Assembly: GCF_900104535.1 (NCBI RefSeq)
Contig: NZ_LT629710.1
Span: 3,100,001 to 3,164,000 of the forward strand
Direction of reading: 5' to 3'
Source of the DNA: Nakamurella panacisegetis
Lineage (GTDB): Bacteria; Actinomycetota; Actinomycetes; Mycobacteriales; Nakamurellaceae
Length of the DNA stretch: 64,000 bases
The position numbers and the translations under genes are program-made. Under the pieces are notes generated by a model. It had not been told where the DNA came from. It saw nothing but the letters and a program-made list of their open reading frames with translations, and did not search any database. Shown here one piece after another: positions 7,862-17,693 of the stretch; within the stretch, counting starts at the first letter, position 1, and the number at the start of each line of letters is the position of its first letter.

Positions 7862-9844
7862 CTATCGGAGTTGCTCAGCCGGACACAGCGGCCCGACCGT
7901 GGCCGGGCGGACGCAGTGCACGCGCAGATCCCACAGTTCGACCCCGCCGACCGATCGGTCCGGACCTCGGCCCGCGACCTGTGTGGCCAGGGACACCTGA
8001 GCGCTGGTCGACTCAGACGGACCGACGATCAGGAAGGTCGCACCCGAGTCGGACAGCTCCGTCCGGGCCGCCGCCAGCAGGGCCGGCGTGAGCGGCCCGG
8101 AGTAGGCCGCACCCCGGCCGTCGACCCCGAAGAGCCGGACCAGCACTCTCTGACGTGGGTAGAAGTTGGGTGAGCCGTCCTCGTTGCTCCGCAAGGCGTA
8201 CCCACCCAGCTGCCGGAACCAGAAGTGCGCGCTCGACTGCCAGTGCTCCGCGTGCAGATTCGAGACCGTCGCCATCGGGGCCAGCATGACGGTCGCGTTC
8301 TGCGGGACCGTCCGCTGGAGGGCTCCGTCGGTGAAGAAGGCCGGCACGGCCGGGACGTGTCCGACCGGCGAACTCTTACCCGGAGCGGTCGACAGCAGAG
8401 CCACCGCGATCAGCGCGATGCCGGCCGTGCCGGCGGTCCGGTTGACGACGAGCCGGCCCGGCCGCCGGCCGCGGACCCGTTCGATCATCTCGGCCAGGCC
8501 GGCGGCGAGCACGAGACTCGCGGCCAGGGAGACGATGAACGCCATCCGGACCGGCAGCACGTTGTCGGTCAGTGGCAGGTGCTGCTGGACCCATTCGAGA
8601 GGTGAGAGCGCGAGGGTTCGTCCGGAGCCAAGGTCGATCCGGGGTGCGACCTCGCACACCGCCGCCGCCGCAACCACCGCCGCCGCGCCCACCACCAGAA
8701 CCCGGCGCCTGAGGACCACCAGTGTGATCAACAGGGCCGCGATCAGCGGCCAGCCGATGAACGATCCGTTCTCGATCGGGCTGAGGGTGGCCCTGGCGAT
8801 CTTCCCGCCGAAGTACAGGTTGTCGGTGCCGTGCACCAGGTACCCCCACGGCACGGTGTAGTGGCTGACCGGGCTGATGACCGGATCGACGATGCGATAG
8901 CGGGGCGACAGCTGCTCGGACAGACCGTAGGCAAGCAGCAGTGCGGCGACCAACAACGCGACCGGTCCCGCGGCCAGCACTCGGCGCCACCTGGTGCGCA
9001 CCACGTCCCGCCGCACGCCGGCCAGGATCAGTACCACCGGGATGCAGGTCAGCGCCAGCATCAGCAGTACCTCGGAGCCGATGAAGTACTGGACGGCAAT
9101 CGCCAGACCCAGGAGCGGGGCGGTGGGCCACAGCGGCCGGTCCTTCCGGACCAGCAGGTTCTCCAGCAGGATGAGGATGACCGGGATGAGGGCCAAGAAC
9201 GTGGTGTGCAGGTGACCGCCCCGGATCTGCGCCAGCATGAAGGGGGAGAAGCCGAAGACCAGCGCGGCCACTCCGGCCGGGAGGGCGGATGTGTGCCGGC
9301 GCAACCAGATCGACGCGGTCCAGGCCGACAGGGCCGGGCTCAGGATCAGGAGCACGTTGTAACTGGCGGCCGTCCCGAACCACAGGGTGATCGGGGTCAT
9401 CGGGATCCCCAGGGCCAGCACGGAGGTGTTCCAGACCCCGGAGACTCCTTCTGGCGCCTGCACGAAGTTGTTGCGGAGCGGGTCCAGTCCGTGGGTGATG
9501 GCGTGCGCGGCCCAGCCCAGCCATGACATGAACAGCCCGGGATCCCCCTCGCCGCCGGTCAGGGTCACCGTGGCGAAGTGCGGGAGCAGATCCCGGCGGA
9601 GGATCAGGCTCAGCGTCAGATAGAGGAGAAGCCAACCGGCGCCGACCCGCCAGCCGAGCAGACGGCGAAGCCACTTCCGATCGGTTTGACCGGATGCGGG
9701 TGCGACCGGCCGGTCGTCATCCGGCTGGTCGCCGCGCGGGGCCGGGTCGAGCGGCAACGGACCGGTCGGGACCGGCTCGTCCAAGGCCGGATGGCCGGCC
9801 GACGCTGGAACGGAGTCGGTCAACGCACACAGCGCTCGGGCCAC
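7862..9844 (-). CDS. Large polytopic membrane protein, GT-C-like, first gene of the glycan operon
   Basis: This 660-residue protein has an N-terminal soluble stretch of about 70 residues, then around ten to twelve membrane helices and a C-terminal extracytoplasmic domain of about 160 residues. After helix 1 it has an outside loop with GGEGDPGLFMSWLGWAAH, where the acidic pair is the kind of site GT-C enzymes use, then the segment PAGVAALVFGFSPFMLAQ. It is more distant from the two downstream paralogues but shares their topology. It starts at GTG 9844 and opens a five-gene minus-strand operon divergent from manC. The product is unknown; a glycosyltransferase or glycan-modifying membrane enzyme is inferred. 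Confidence 0.55.
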   Translation of the reverse strand: MARALCALTDSVPASAGHPALDEPVPTGPLPLDPAPRGDQPDDDRPVAPASGQTDRKWLRRLLGWRVGAGWLLLYLTLSLILRRDLLPHFATVTLTGGEGDPGLFMSWLGWAAHAITHGLDPLRNNFVQAPEGVSGVWNTSVLALGIPMTPITLWFGTAASYNVLLILSPALSAWTASIWLRRHTSALPAGVAALVFGFSPFMLAQIRGGHLHTTFLALIPVILILLENLLVRKDRPLWPTAPLLGLAIAVQYFIGSEVLLMLALTCIPVVLILAGVRRDVVRTRWRRVLAAGPVALLVAALLLAYGLSEQLSPRYRIVDPVISPVSHYTVPWGYLVHGTDNLYFGGKIARATLSPIENGSFIGWPLIAALLITLVVLRRRVLVVGAAAVVAAAAVCEVAPRIDLGSGRTLALSPLEWVQQHLPLTDNVLPVRMAFIVSLAASLVLAAGLAEMIERVRGRRPGRLVVNRTAGTAGIALIAVALLSTAPGKSSPVGHVPAVPAFFTDGALQRTVPQNATVMLAPMATVSNLHAEHWQSSAHFWFRQLGGYALRSNEDGSPNFYPRQRVLVRLFGVDGRGAAYSGPLTPALLAAARTELSDSGATFLIVGPSESTSAQVSLATQVAGRGPDRSVGGVELWDLRVHCVRPATVGPLCPAEQLR

Positions 9845-9996
9845 ACCATGCCGCGGATACTACCGGCGGAGCACCGAGCCCGGCCCGTATCATCCCGTGG
9901 GAAAGAACGCCCGATCTGTGCTCCAGCCGTCCGAATGACGGTGAGAGCAACCGTGTGCCGAGCAACCGTCGGCCAACCTGGTCACGAGGGAGCCCG

Positions 9997-11076
9997 ATGG
10001 AAAACGAACGCAACGTCGATGCAGTGGTGCTGGTCGGAGGTCAGGGGACGAGGCTGCGTCCGCTGACCCTGTCGGCACCGAAACCGATGCTGCCGACGGC
10101 CGGCGTGCCCTTCCTGGAACATCTGCTGTCGCGGATCCGTGAGGCCGGGATCACGCATGTGGTGCTGGGCACGTCCTACCGCGCCGAGACCTTCAGTGAT
10201 CACTTCGGCGATGGCAGTGCTTTCGGCCTGGAGATCGAGTACGTCGTCGAGGAGGCCCCCCTGGGCACCGGCGGGGCCATCCGCAACGTCTTCGACAGGC
10301 TGCGCGCGGACGACGTGATGATCTTCAACGGCGACATTCTGTCCGGGGTGGACCTCGGAGAGCTGCTGGCGACCCACCGCGACAACGCCGCCGACGTCAC
10401 CCTGCATCTGGTCAAGGTCGCCGACCCGCGGGCCTTCGGATGTGTGCCGACGGACGCCGACGGCCGGGTCGAGGCGTTCCTGGAGAAGACCGCGAATCCG
10501 CCGACCGACCAGATCAACGCCGGCTGCTACGTCTTCCGGCGTGAGGTGATCGAGGGGGTCGCCGCCGACACCGTGGTATCGGTGGAGCGGGAGACCTTCC
10601 CGGGCCTGCTGTCCGCCGGGGCGAAGGTGATGGGCCATGTCGACAGCAGCTACTGGCTGGACCTGGGCACCCCGCTGGCCTTCGTCCAGGGGTCGGCCGA
10701 CCTGGTGCGCGGCATCGCCCCGACCGCGGCCCTGTCGGCGCCGGTCGGCGAGTCCCTGGTGATGGACGGGGCCACCGTGGCCGACGACGCCCGGATCATC
10801 GGCGGGACGACGATCGGGGCCGGTGCGCAGGTCGGCGCCGGGGCCTTGGTCGACGGATCCATCGTCTTCGGCCGGGCCCGGATCGGCGACGGCGCCCGGA
10901 TCACCCGGTCGGTGATCGGCACCGGCGCCGTGGTCGGGGCCCGCGCCGTCATCACCGATGCCGTCATCGGCGACGATGCGATCATCGGTGCGGACAACGA
11001 ACTGATCTCCGGCGTCCGGGTGTGGCCGGGGGTGTCGATCCCCGACGGCGGCGTGCGGTTCTCGGCTCCATCCTGA
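9997..11076 (+). CDS. manC: Mannose-1-phosphate guanylyltransferase (GDP-mannose synthesis)
   Basis: The enzyme makes GDP-mannose from GTP and mannose 1-phosphate. At 359 residues it has the nucleotidyltransferase start VVLVGGQGTRLRPLTLSAPK, with the GGxGTRLxPLT loop and the lysine that binds the sugar phosphate, then LGTGGAIRN near residue 88 and FNGDILSG near 108 (metal aspartate). From about 240 onward, hexapeptide repeats (GGTTIGAGAQVGAGALVDGS and similar) form a left-handed beta helix. It matches the mycobacterial Rv3264c type closely. ATG 9997 follows a GAGGGAG ribosome site; an upstream in-frame extension to 9694 lacks family similarity. It sits beside manB and manA in the same cluster. 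Confidence 0.93.
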   Translation: MENERNVDAVVLVGGQGTRLRPLTLSAPKPMLPTAGVPFLEHLLSRIREAGITHVVLGTSYRAETFSDHFGDGSAFGLEIEYVVEEAPLGTGGAIRNVFDRLRADDVMIFNGDILSGVDLGELLATHRDNAADVTLHLVKVADPRAFGCVPTDADGRVEAFLEKTANPPTDQINAGCYVFRREVIEGVAADTVVSVERETFPGLLSAGAKVMGHVDSSYWLDLGTPLAFVQGSADLVRGIAPTAALSAPVGESLVMDGATVADDARIIGGTTIGAGAQVGAGALVDGSIVFGRARIGDGARITRSVIGTGAVVGARAVITDAVIGDDAIIGADNELISGVRVWPGVSIPDGGVRFSAPS

Positions 11077-11115
11077 GGCGCGGACGGTCGGTCCAGGCGA
11101 CCCGGCGCGGTCGGG

Positions 11116-12489
11116 TCAGCGAATCAGGAACGCATCGCCGGTCCCGGCCGCCGGCCGAGGCTGGAGCGGGCCGGCCGGGTGGCCGATGCCGATCGTGCCC
11201 AGCGGCTCCCAGTCGTCCGGCAGGCCAAGCACCGATCGCACCACCACCGGCGCGAAGATGGTGGAGGAGATCCAGGCCGAGCCCAGCCCCTCGGCGGCCA
11301 GGGCGACCAACAGTGCTTGCACAGCAGCGCCCCCGGCCACGGTGAACATGGTCCGCTCGGCCTCCCGGCGGCGGTGGTCCGGGTAGTCGTGCCGGCCGTC
11401 GCCGGTGACGAACGGCACCACGATCTCGGTCGCGTGGTGCAGGATCTGGCCGCGTGACGTGCGCCGGGCGATCCGGTCGTCCGGCCATCCGTCCGCCGCC
11501 AGGTCGGCTTCCCACTCGGCCAGCATGGACTGCAACAGCGCCTGTCGGTGCTTGCGCACCAGCACGAACCGGACCGGCCGGGTGTGGTGCGGGGCGGGGG
11601 CGGTGAGGGCGGTGCCGATGCACCGCCGCAGCACGTCCTCGTCGACCGGTTCGCCACTGAAGCTCCGCACGGTGCGCCGGAGGAGGACGGCCTCCCGGCG
11701 TCCCTGCTGGATGGCCAGGTCGGTGCCGAGGCGGAACAGATCTTCCTCGTAGGGGCGGATCAGCGACCGGGCGGTGACACTCCCGGTTCCGGTCGCACCG
11801 AGGCCGCGCACAACGGCGACCGGGACGCCGGCCAGCTTCCCCTTGACCAGGTCTCCGGCGGCGGCGATCTCGTCGCCCAATCCGACCTGGGTCACCACCA
11901 GCTCGTTGCCGAACGCGTCGACGCCGCCGCGGTGGTCCTCGAGCACTCGCACCCCGGCGGCTCCGATGGCCACGTCGATGACGCCGTTGCGCCAGGCCCG
12001 GCCCTGGGTGTCGGTGATCACCACGCCGACCTTGAGGCCGTTGGCGGCGAAGGCGGCCACGATGGCCGCCGCGGAGGCATCGGGGTCTTCCGGGAGCAGC
12101 GCGATCTCGTCCAGCCGGACGTTCGACGCGTCGATCCCGGCCGCCGCGGCGACGATCCCGAGCCGGTTCTCGACGATCTTGGTGCGACCGATCTGGGCGA
12201 CCAGCCGCACCGTCTCGGAGTCGACCAGGTCGCGGCGGAAGTTCTCCCGGGCTTCGGGCTCGGTGGGGGACCGGACCAGGCGGCCCTCGACCTTGGACAC
12301 GGCCTTCGAGGTCACCACCAGGACGTCCCCGTCCACGATCCAGGGCGCCGCGGCTGCGATCGCGCCGGCCAGGTCGTCACCCGGGCGGAAGTCGGGCAGG
12401 CCGAAGATCGGCAGCACCTGTAGCCCGGCCGCCGCGGCCGGGCGGCCGTCCGGTAGGTCCGTTCGTCCGGCGGGGTCGGGATCGGTCAT
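11116..12489 (-). CDS. fbiB: FbiB: F420-0 gamma-glutamyl ligase fused to a nitroreductase-like FMN domain
   Basis: This is a coenzyme F420 maturation enzyme of 457 residues. Residues 1-245 are the CofE ligase domain that adds glutamates to F420-0 ([19 protein letters not shown] near 27, [20 protein letters not shown] near 155). Residues 250-457 are the nitroreductase-fold domain ([20 protein letters not shown] near 270) that in FbiB reduces the dehydro precursor with FMNH2. The two-domain form is the actinobacterial type; many archaea carry CofE alone. Its ATG overlaps the fbiA stop (ATGA), so fbiA-fbiB are one operon. It converges on manC, with 39 bases between stops. Confidence 0.95.
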   Translation of the reverse strand: MTDPDPAGRTDLPDGRPAAAAGLQVLPIFGLPDFRPGDDLAGAIAAAAPWIVDGDVLVVTSKAVSKVEGRLVRSPTEPEARENFRRDLVDSETVRLVAQIGRTKIVENRLGIVAAAAGIDASNVRLDEIALLPEDPDASAAAIVAAFAANGLKVGVVITDTQGRAWRNGVIDVAIGAAGVRVLEDHRGGVDAFGNELVVTQVGLGDEIAAAGDLVKGKLAGVPVAVVRGLGATGTGSVTARSLIRPYEEDLFRLGTDLAIQQGRREAVLLRRTVRSFSGEPVDEDVLRRCIGTALTAPAPHHTRPVRFVLVRKHRQALLQSMLAEWEADLAADGWPDDRIARRTSRGQILHHATEIVVPFVTGDGRHDYPDHRRREAERTMFTVAGGAAVQALLVALAAEGLGSAWISSTIFAPVVVRSVLGLPDDWEPLGTIGIGHPAGPLQPRPAAGTGDAFLIR

Positions 12490-13490
12490 CGGGTCAGCTC
12501 CAGACAGGCATGGACCATCTTGGCGGTCGCGCTCGGGTCGGTCATCAACAACGGCGCCTCGCCGATCCGAACCCCTGGAACGTCGGCGTTCTCACCTTCG
12601 GCGACCAGGAACGCGTCGATGAGGCCGCCGTCGGACCGGGCGCCGTAGTGCCGCCCGACGCCCTGCGCGGACACCTCGACGCCGATCGCCTGCAGGCAGG
12701 CGTCGGCGTGGCCGCGCAACGGTTTCCCGGCAATCAGGGGCGAGACCCCGACCACCGGCGCCTTCGCGGCGACCACGGCCTCCTTGATGCCGGGCACGGC
12801 CAGGATCGGGCCGATCGAGACCACCGGGTTGGACGGGGCGACCAGGATCAGGTCGGCCTCGGCGATGGCCTCCAGCACCCCGTTCGCCGGGCGGGCCTCG
12901 TCCGACCCGATCGTCAGGAAGGCCTTGGCCGGCAACGAGGCCCGGTAGCGGGTCCACCACTCCTGGAAGTGCAGGGCCACGTCAGGTGCCTCGCCGGCCG
13001 GTCCGGTCCAGGTCGGGTCGGCCACCACCACGTGGGTCTCGACCCGCTCGTCGGACATCGGCAGCAGGGTGACGCCGGGACGCCACTTGGCGGCGAGCGC
13101 GGCGGTGACCGCCGACAGCGGATAGCCCGCGTCGAGCATCCGCGTTCGCACCAGGTGGGTGGCGATGTCCTTGTCGCCCAGGGCGAACCAGGGGGCCTCG
13201 GCGCCGTACGCGGCGAGTTCGGCCGCGGCCGTCCAGGTTTCGTCCTTGCGCCCCCAGCCGCGTTCGGTGTCGGCCACCCCGGACAGGGTGTACAGGCAGG
13301 AATCCAGGTCGGGGCAGACCTGCAGTCCGTGCAGGCGGATGTCGTCGCCGATGTTGACGATCGCGGTGACCTGATCCGCGCCAGGGTCGCCGTCCGGCCC
13401 GGGCCCCGTCGGGTCCCAACCGAGAAAGGCCTTGACGCCCAGCAGGAACTTGGCCCCGCCCACTCCGCCGGTCAACACAGTGATCTTCAC
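12486..13490 (-). CDS. fbiA: FbiA/CofD: F420 precursor phospholactyl/phosphoenolpyruvyl transferase
   Basis: FbiA transfers the activated C3 unit (phosphoenolpyruvyl in mycobacteria, phospholactyl in archaea) onto the deazaflavin Fo. The protein is 334 residues from GTG 13490. The start is set by the family's opening, [19 protein letters not shown]; an upstream in-frame ATG at 13529 would add 13 residues not seen in the family. Other family segments are [20 protein letters not shown] near residue 48 and [19 protein letters not shown] near 215. It is translationally coupled to fbiB. Fo synthase (fbiC) and the guanylyltransferase (fbiD) are not in the window. Confidence 0.95.
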   Translation of the reverse strand: MKITVLTGGVGGAKFLLGVKAFLGWDPTGPGPDGDPGADQVTAIVNIGDDIRLHGLQVCPDLDSCLYTLSGVADTERGWGRKDETWTAAAELAAYGAEAPWFALGDKDIATHLVRTRMLDAGYPLSAVTAALAAKWRPGVTLLPMSDERVETHVVVADPTWTGPAGEAPDVALHFQEWWTRYRASLPAKAFLTIGSDEARPANGVLEAIAEADLILVAPSNPVVSIGPILAVPGIKEAVVAAKAPVVGVSPLIAGKPLRGHADACLQAIGVEVSAQGVGRHYGARSDGGLIDAFLVAEGENADVPGVRIGEAPLLMTDPSATAKMVHACLELTR

Positions 13491-13588
13491 CCGACCGATC
13501 CTGCCACGCGGCAGTGGTCGAGAACCCACGGGTGAGGCGAGCGCGTGGGCCTGGATACCAGCGGGAGGCCGGGGGCCAGGGCGGAGCG

Positions 13589-14386
13589 TCAGAAGCCGCT
13601 GGTCCGCCAGAACTGGAAGTGCTGCGCCCCCTGGGCGGCGGCGTTGCTGGTGAAGATGCTCCCAAAGGTGCGCATCAGGTAGTAGGCCGGTTCGAACAGG
13701 ACGGTGCTGGCGTTGGGGATGGAGAACAGGATCACGAACACGACCAGGGGCGCCCAGCCGCGGAACGGGGCGATGGCCCGCTGGGTGGCCGCCGACAGGT
13801 ACGGCGCGATGATGCCGAACCCGTCGAACCCGGGCACGGGGAGGATGTTCAGGATCGCCGTGACGAACTGCAGCAGGGCCAGAAACGCGATGGCCTGGTA
13901 GAGACCGCTGGGGCTGAAGTAGCCGTCGACGTATTCACGAGGGAGTGAATTCGCGACGAGCACCAGGACCGCCCCGAGCGCGAAGTTGGTCGCCGGTCCG
14001 GCCAGTGAGACCAGGCTGGACCACCACCTCCGGCGCAGCCGGTGGCTCTCGATGAGCACCGCGCCGCCCGGCAACGGGATCCCGCCGGCGATCAGAATGA
14101 TCACCGGAATCACGATGCTGTAGACCGCGTTCAGATAGCGGAACGGGTTCAGCGTGAGGTAACCCCTTGCGCGGACAGCGAAGTCGCCACCGGCCAGGGC
14201 GGTCGCAGCGTGGGCGAACTCGTGCAGGCACAACGAGATCACCCACCCGGCCAGCACCAGGAGGAAGATCCACACATTCACCGGGGTCGCGTTGGTGGCG
14301 GCGGCGTAACCGGCCAGCACTGCGATCACGACCAGGGTGGGGAACACCCATCTGCCCGCGGCTTGCCTACTGAGCGATTCCGTCAT
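13589..14386 (-). CDS. Site-2 protease-like membrane metallopeptidase (M50)
   Basis: This 265-residue membrane protein has about six helices. The zinc site is SLCLHEFAHAATAL near residue 50 (HExxH), and the second motif is NILPVPGFDGFGII near 190 (the NxxPxxxxDG ligand motif of M50 peptidases). Members cleave membrane-embedded or membrane-near substrates. A similar protease is common near whiB2/fbiA in actinobacteria, but its substrate is unknown to me. It is on the same strand as fbiA and fbiB, ending 98 bases before fbiA begins, and divergent from whiB2. Confidence 0.85.
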   Translation of the reverse strand: MTESLSRQAAGRWVFPTLVVIAVLAGYAAATNATPVNVWIFLLVLAGWVISLCLHEFAHAATALAGGDFAVRARGYLTLNPFRYLNAVYSIVIPVIILIAGGIPLPGGAVLIESHRLRRRWWSSLVSLAGPATNFALGAVLVLVANSLPREYVDGYFSPSGLYQAIAFLALLQFVTAILNILPVPGFDGFGIIAPYLSAATQRAIAPFRGWAPLVVFVILFSIPNASTVLFEPAYYLMRTFGSIFTSNAAAQGAQHFQFWRTSGF

Positions 14387-14459
14387 GCCACCAGTGTGCG
14401 GGAGAAAAAACGCCTGATAGCACGGGGAGCGCTTGACGCGACGCGGGACACACCTGTGT

Positions 14460-14477
14460 AATCACATCGGTGTGATT
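14460..14477. promoter_or_regulatory. Inverted repeat upstream of whiB2 and the M50 gene
   Basis: A perfect 7-bp inverted repeat, AATCACA-tcgg-TGTGATT, lies in the divergent region between the M50 protease start (14386) and whiB2 (14600). It sits in a locally AT-richer stretch, as expected for a regulator site. Spacing differs from the TGTGA-N6-TCACA CRP consensus because the arms are reversed, so the binding protein is unknown. Confidence 0.35.
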
Positions 14478-14599
14478 CGCTGGTGCTCCTGAAGCTGACC
14501 TGACTCACCACTGCAGTATCAGTGCCTGCACCTGGTGAGGGCTGAAATTCATTGCCCGGTTGCCTGTCCGGCACCGAAACCGTTGAAAGGACTCGACAC

Positions 14600-14941
14600 G
14601 TGTCGAACCTGGGGGATGCCTCCGCCGGCGAGGTCTTCATCGATCTCGGGCGCAGGTCCGTCGAGAATGTGCAGGCCGTCGACTTCGGCTCCGAGATCGG
14701 CACCGACCTGCTGACCGGTGACGAGGCCGACTGGCACGAACGGGCGCTTTGCGCCCAGACCGACCCCGAGGCCTTCTTCCCGGAGAAGGGCGGCTCCACC
14801 CGCGAGGCGAAGAAGATCTGCACCGGCTGCGAGGTCCGCTCCGAGTGCCTGTCGTACGCCCTCGCCAATGACGAGCGGTTCGGCATCTGGGGCGGGCTGT
14901 CCGAGCGCGAGCGCCGTCGCCTCAAGCGCAGCGCCGGCTGA
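14600..14941 (+). CDS. whiB2: WhiB2/WhmD-type iron-sulphur transcription regulator
   Basis: This 113-residue WhiB-family protein probably binds a 4Fe-4S cluster through four cysteines: one in ALCAQTDPEAFFPEKGG, then CTGC and the following SECL (C-x2-C-x5-C spacing). The GIWGG turn is followed by a basic tail, ERERRRLKR, that contacts DNA. WhiB2 proteins control septation and cell division. GTG 14600 is chosen because GAAAGGA lies just upstream and the added residues of the ATG form have no family support. Position between the fbiA and manB neighbourhoods matches the mycobacterial whiB2 (Rv3260c) locus. Confidence 0.92.
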   Translation: MSNLGDASAGEVFIDLGRRSVENVQAVDFGSEIGTDLLTGDEADWHERALCAQTDPEAFFPEKGGSTREAKKICTGCEVRSECLSYALANDERFGIWGGLSERERRRLKRSAG

Positions 14942-15003
14942 GCCGTTCACCGCAGTCCCGCACCGGGTGACGCGCAGGGGGCGCGCGCCGGGTGGTTCGC
15001 CGG

Positions 15004-15531
15004 TCAGGCCGGCCGGTCGTCGTTGCCCTCGCCGAGTACGGCCGTCAGTTGTTCGCCGAGTACCTCGGCCACCAGTTCGTTCAGATCGCCCGAGTCCGCC
15101 GCCCTGACCTCGAGCGGACGCCGATAGACCACCACTCTGGCCTTCGTGGCCCGACCCCGGGCATCGACGCCCGGCGGCGAGAACCGGGTCAGCGGCACCC
15201 CGCCGTCGAGTACCACGTCCGACGACGGCACCACATTGCCGACCGGCAGGGCCGGGACCTCGTCGACGGCGAACTCGATCGACGCCAACTCGGTCGGCCA
15301 CCGCTCCTCGAGATCGGCCACCGCCTCCAGTACGGCGTGGTCGAACTGCTCCGCTCTGGTCCGGGCGGCCGGCAGGTCGGCCGGGAGCAGCGGGGTGCGC
15401 AGGCCACGACCGCGTCGATCCCGCACCCCCCGACGCTTCCGCCGTCCGGCCGGAGGGCCGCTGCGGACCGGCGCCGGACGTTGGACGTCGGGCAGCGGAC
15501 TTCCGGTTGAACCTGCTCTGTACTCGACCAT
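15004..15531 (-). CDS. Rv3259-like putative metallopeptidase-family protein
   Basis: This 175-residue protein has a basic, proline-rich N-terminus (residues 1-55) and a compact C-terminal domain. The domain runs from FDHAVLEAVADLEERWPTEL through KARVVVYRRPLEVRAAD to a final helix, LNELVAEVLGEQLTAVLG. By gene order and these segments it matches the Rv3259 family, annotated as zincin-like. The helix that would carry HExxH here reads AEVLGEQ, so the usual catalytic pair is not complete and peptidase activity is doubtful. It is divergent from the DUF3499 gene and converges with whiB2. Confidence 0.65.
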   Translation of the reverse strand: MVEYRAGSTGSPLPDVQRPAPVRSGPPAGRRKRRGVRDRRGRGLRTPLLPADLPAARTRAEQFDHAVLEAVADLEERWPTELASIEFAVDEVPALPVGNVVPSSDVVLDGGVPLTRFSPPGVDARGRATKARVVVYRRPLEVRAADSGDLNELVAEVLGEQLTAVLGEGNDDRPA

Positions 15532-15662
15532 GACGCAGCCAGCTTATGACGCCCGCCCACCCCTGGTGACGACGCCGGGCCGGGCCCGGAACCCGCGCGT
15601 TTCGCGATGTCGGTCCGGCGCGCCGCGGTGGGCCGGGCGACGTCAGGAGTTACTGTCCCGGA

Positions 15663-16013
15663 GTGGTCAGATCCAGGCGCTGCTCGCGAACCGGGTGCAT
15701 CGAACCGGCAGTCGCGACACTGACGTACGCCTACGCCGAGTCGACGGCCGTCGTCGGGCCGTTGGCCACCGCGGCCGAGCCGCACTCCTACGATCTGTGT
15801 TCACGGCACGCCGTTCACCTCACCGCCCCCAGAGGCTGGGAGGTGGTCCGGCCCGACGCCGATTTCGACGACGACGTCCGCAGTTCCGACGACCTCGAAG
15901 CGCTGGCCGACGCCGTCCGCGAGGCGGGCCGGGTGGAGCGGGCCCACGAACCGTCGCCGGTCACCACCGGTCGCCGCGGTCACCTGCGCGTTCTGCGTTT
16001 CCCGGCCGAGTAG
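15663..16013 (+). CDS. DUF3499 family protein (Rv3258c-like)
   Basis: This 116-residue protein belongs to a small actinobacterial family of unknown function. It opens with MVRSRRCSRTGCIEPAVATL and continues to a SYDLCSRHAVHLTAPRGWEV segment. Together the four Cys/His pairs look like a small zinc-binding knuckle (C-x4-C and C-x2-H). The start is GTG 15663. Gene order (whiB2, Rv3259-like, DUF3499, manB) is the same as in mycobacteria. Function is not established; nothing in the sequence shows an enzyme site. Confidence 0.8.
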   Translation: MVRSRRCSRTGCIEPAVATLTYAYAESTAVVGPLATAAEPHSYDLCSRHAVHLTAPRGWEVVRPDADFDDDVRSSDDLEALADAVREAGRVERAHEPSPVTTGRRGHLRVLRFPAE

Positions 16014-16232
16014 CGCCGTCCCTTCCCGGTTGCCGCCGGGTGGAAGCGGCGAGAGCACCCGTCACTGTAAATTCACCCTGAGTGACGTCGTTCGGGGCCC
16101 GATGTCCGTCGCCCCCGGTAGGGTCGGGGTCGTTGCGAGTGCTGGTGTCGACCTCCCGGCGGTACCGGAATTCGCCGACGCGAAGACAGCGAGGCCCGAA
16201 TCCGGGCAGCCACCTTGAGGAGCGAAACCGAA

Positions 16233-17645
16233 GTGACCCAGACCGACGTCCCGTCATCGACCGGCGTTCTGCACCAGATCGTCAAGGCCTACGACATCCG
16301 CGGTCTGGTCGGGGAGCAGCTCACGACCGCCGGCGCCCGCGCCCTGGGCGGCGCGTTCGCGACATTGGTCCTGCAGCAGCCGAACCGCCCGTCCCGCGCC
16401 TCGGTGGTCATCTCCTATGACATGCGTGACTCCTCGCCCGAGTTGTCCGGCGCCTTCGCGGAGGGCGTGACGGCTGCCGGCGTCGACGTGGTCATGGCCG
16501 GCCTGGGCTCGACCGACATGCTGTACTTCGCGTCCGGCTCGCTGGGACTGCCTGGTGCCATGTTCACCGCCTCGCACAATCCGGCCCGCTACAACGGGAT
16601 CAAGCTCTGCCTGGCCGGGGCGGTGCCGCTGTCCCTGGCCACCGGCCTGGCCCAGATCCGTGATCAGGCGCAGGCCGTGCTCGACGGTGCCGCCCCGCCG
16701 GTCGCTGCGGTGCCCGGCACCGTGACCGAACGCGACGTGTTGGCCGAGTACGCGGCCTACCTCAACCACTTGGTGGACCTGAAGGGCATCCGGCCGCTGC
16801 GTGTCGTCGTTGACGCCGGCAACGGAATGGCCGGGTACACCGTCCCGGCCGTGCTGGGCGACCTGCCCCTGCGGATCGACCCGCTGTACTTCGAGCTCGA
16901 CGGCAACTTTCCCAATCACGAGGCCAACCCGCTGGAGCCGGCCAACCTGGTCGACCTGCAGGCCGAGGTCCTCCGCACCGGCGCCGACATCGGCCTGGCC
17001 TTCGACGGCGACGCGGACCGCTGCTTCGTGATCGACGAGCGGGGCCAGGCGGTGTCGCCGAGCGCCATCACCGCCCTGGTGGCCACCCGAGAGCTGGTCA
17101 AGCACCCGGGGGCGACGATTCTCTACAACCTGATCACCTCGCGGGCGGTGCCGCAGATCGTCGCCGAGTCCGGCGGCAAGGCCGTCCGGACCCGAGTCGG
17201 GCACTCGTTCATCAAGGCGGAGATGGCCAGCACGGGCGCCGTGTTCGGTGGTGAGCACTCGGCCCACTACTACTTCGCCGACTTCTTCCGGGCCGACACC
17301 GGCATGCTGGCCGCGCTGCACGTGCTGGCTGCGCTCGGCGGCCAGGCGGGCACACTCTCCGAGCTGGTGGCCCGGTTCGACCGCTACGCCGCGTCCGGGG
17401 AGATCAACTCGACCGTGCAGGACACACCGGGCCGGGTGGCCGCTGTTCGGGTGTGGGCCGCGCAGCATGACGCCGAGATCGACGAACTCGACGGTCTGAC
17501 CGTCAGCCTTCCGGATGGATCCTGGTTCAACGTCCGCTCGAGCAACACCGAGCCGCTGTTGCGACTTAATGTGGAAGCGGCGACCCCGGCGGCCATGGCC
17601 GAGCTGCGTGACGAACTGTTGGCCCTGATCCGGGCGACCGGCTGA
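16233..17645 (+). CDS. manB: Phosphomannomutase/phosphoglucomutase
   Basis: ManB interconverts mannose 6-phosphate and mannose 1-phosphate, feeding manC. It is 470 residues with the four domains of the alpha-D-phosphohexomutase family. The phosphoserine loop is MFTASHNPARYNGIKL near residue 110, the metal loop FDGDADRCFVID near 255, the sugar-specificity loop GGEHSAHYYF near 340, and the phosphate-binding loop RSSNTEPLLRLNVE near 434. GTG 16233 sits 10 bases after TTGAGGAG; an in-frame TTG at 16215 lies inside that ribosome site and is unlikely. It heads a run of same-strand genes leading to manA. Confidence 0.94.
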   Translation: MTQTDVPSSTGVLHQIVKAYDIRGLVGEQLTTAGARALGGAFATLVLQQPNRPSRASVVISYDMRDSSPELSGAFAEGVTAAGVDVVMAGLGSTDMLYFASGSLGLPGAMFTASHNPARYNGIKLCLAGAVPLSLATGLAQIRDQAQAVLDGAAPPVAAVPGTVTERDVLAEYAAYLNHLVDLKGIRPLRVVVDAGNGMAGYTVPAVLGDLPLRIDPLYFELDGNFPNHEANPLEPANLVDLQAEVLRTGADIGLAFDGDADRCFVIDERGQAVSPSAITALVATRELVKHPGATILYNLITSRAVPQIVAESGGKAVRTRVGHSFIKAEMASTGAVFGGEHSAHYYFADFFRADTGMLAALHVLAALGGQAGTLSELVARFDRYAASGEINSTVQDTPGRVAAVRVWAAQHDAEIDELDGLTVSLPDGSWFNVRSSNTEPLLRLNVEAATPAAMAELRDELLALIRATG

Positions 17646-17693
17646 CGCCGGGCAGGACGAATGGTGCTCGACGACGAAGGGAATGCGCGCAAG

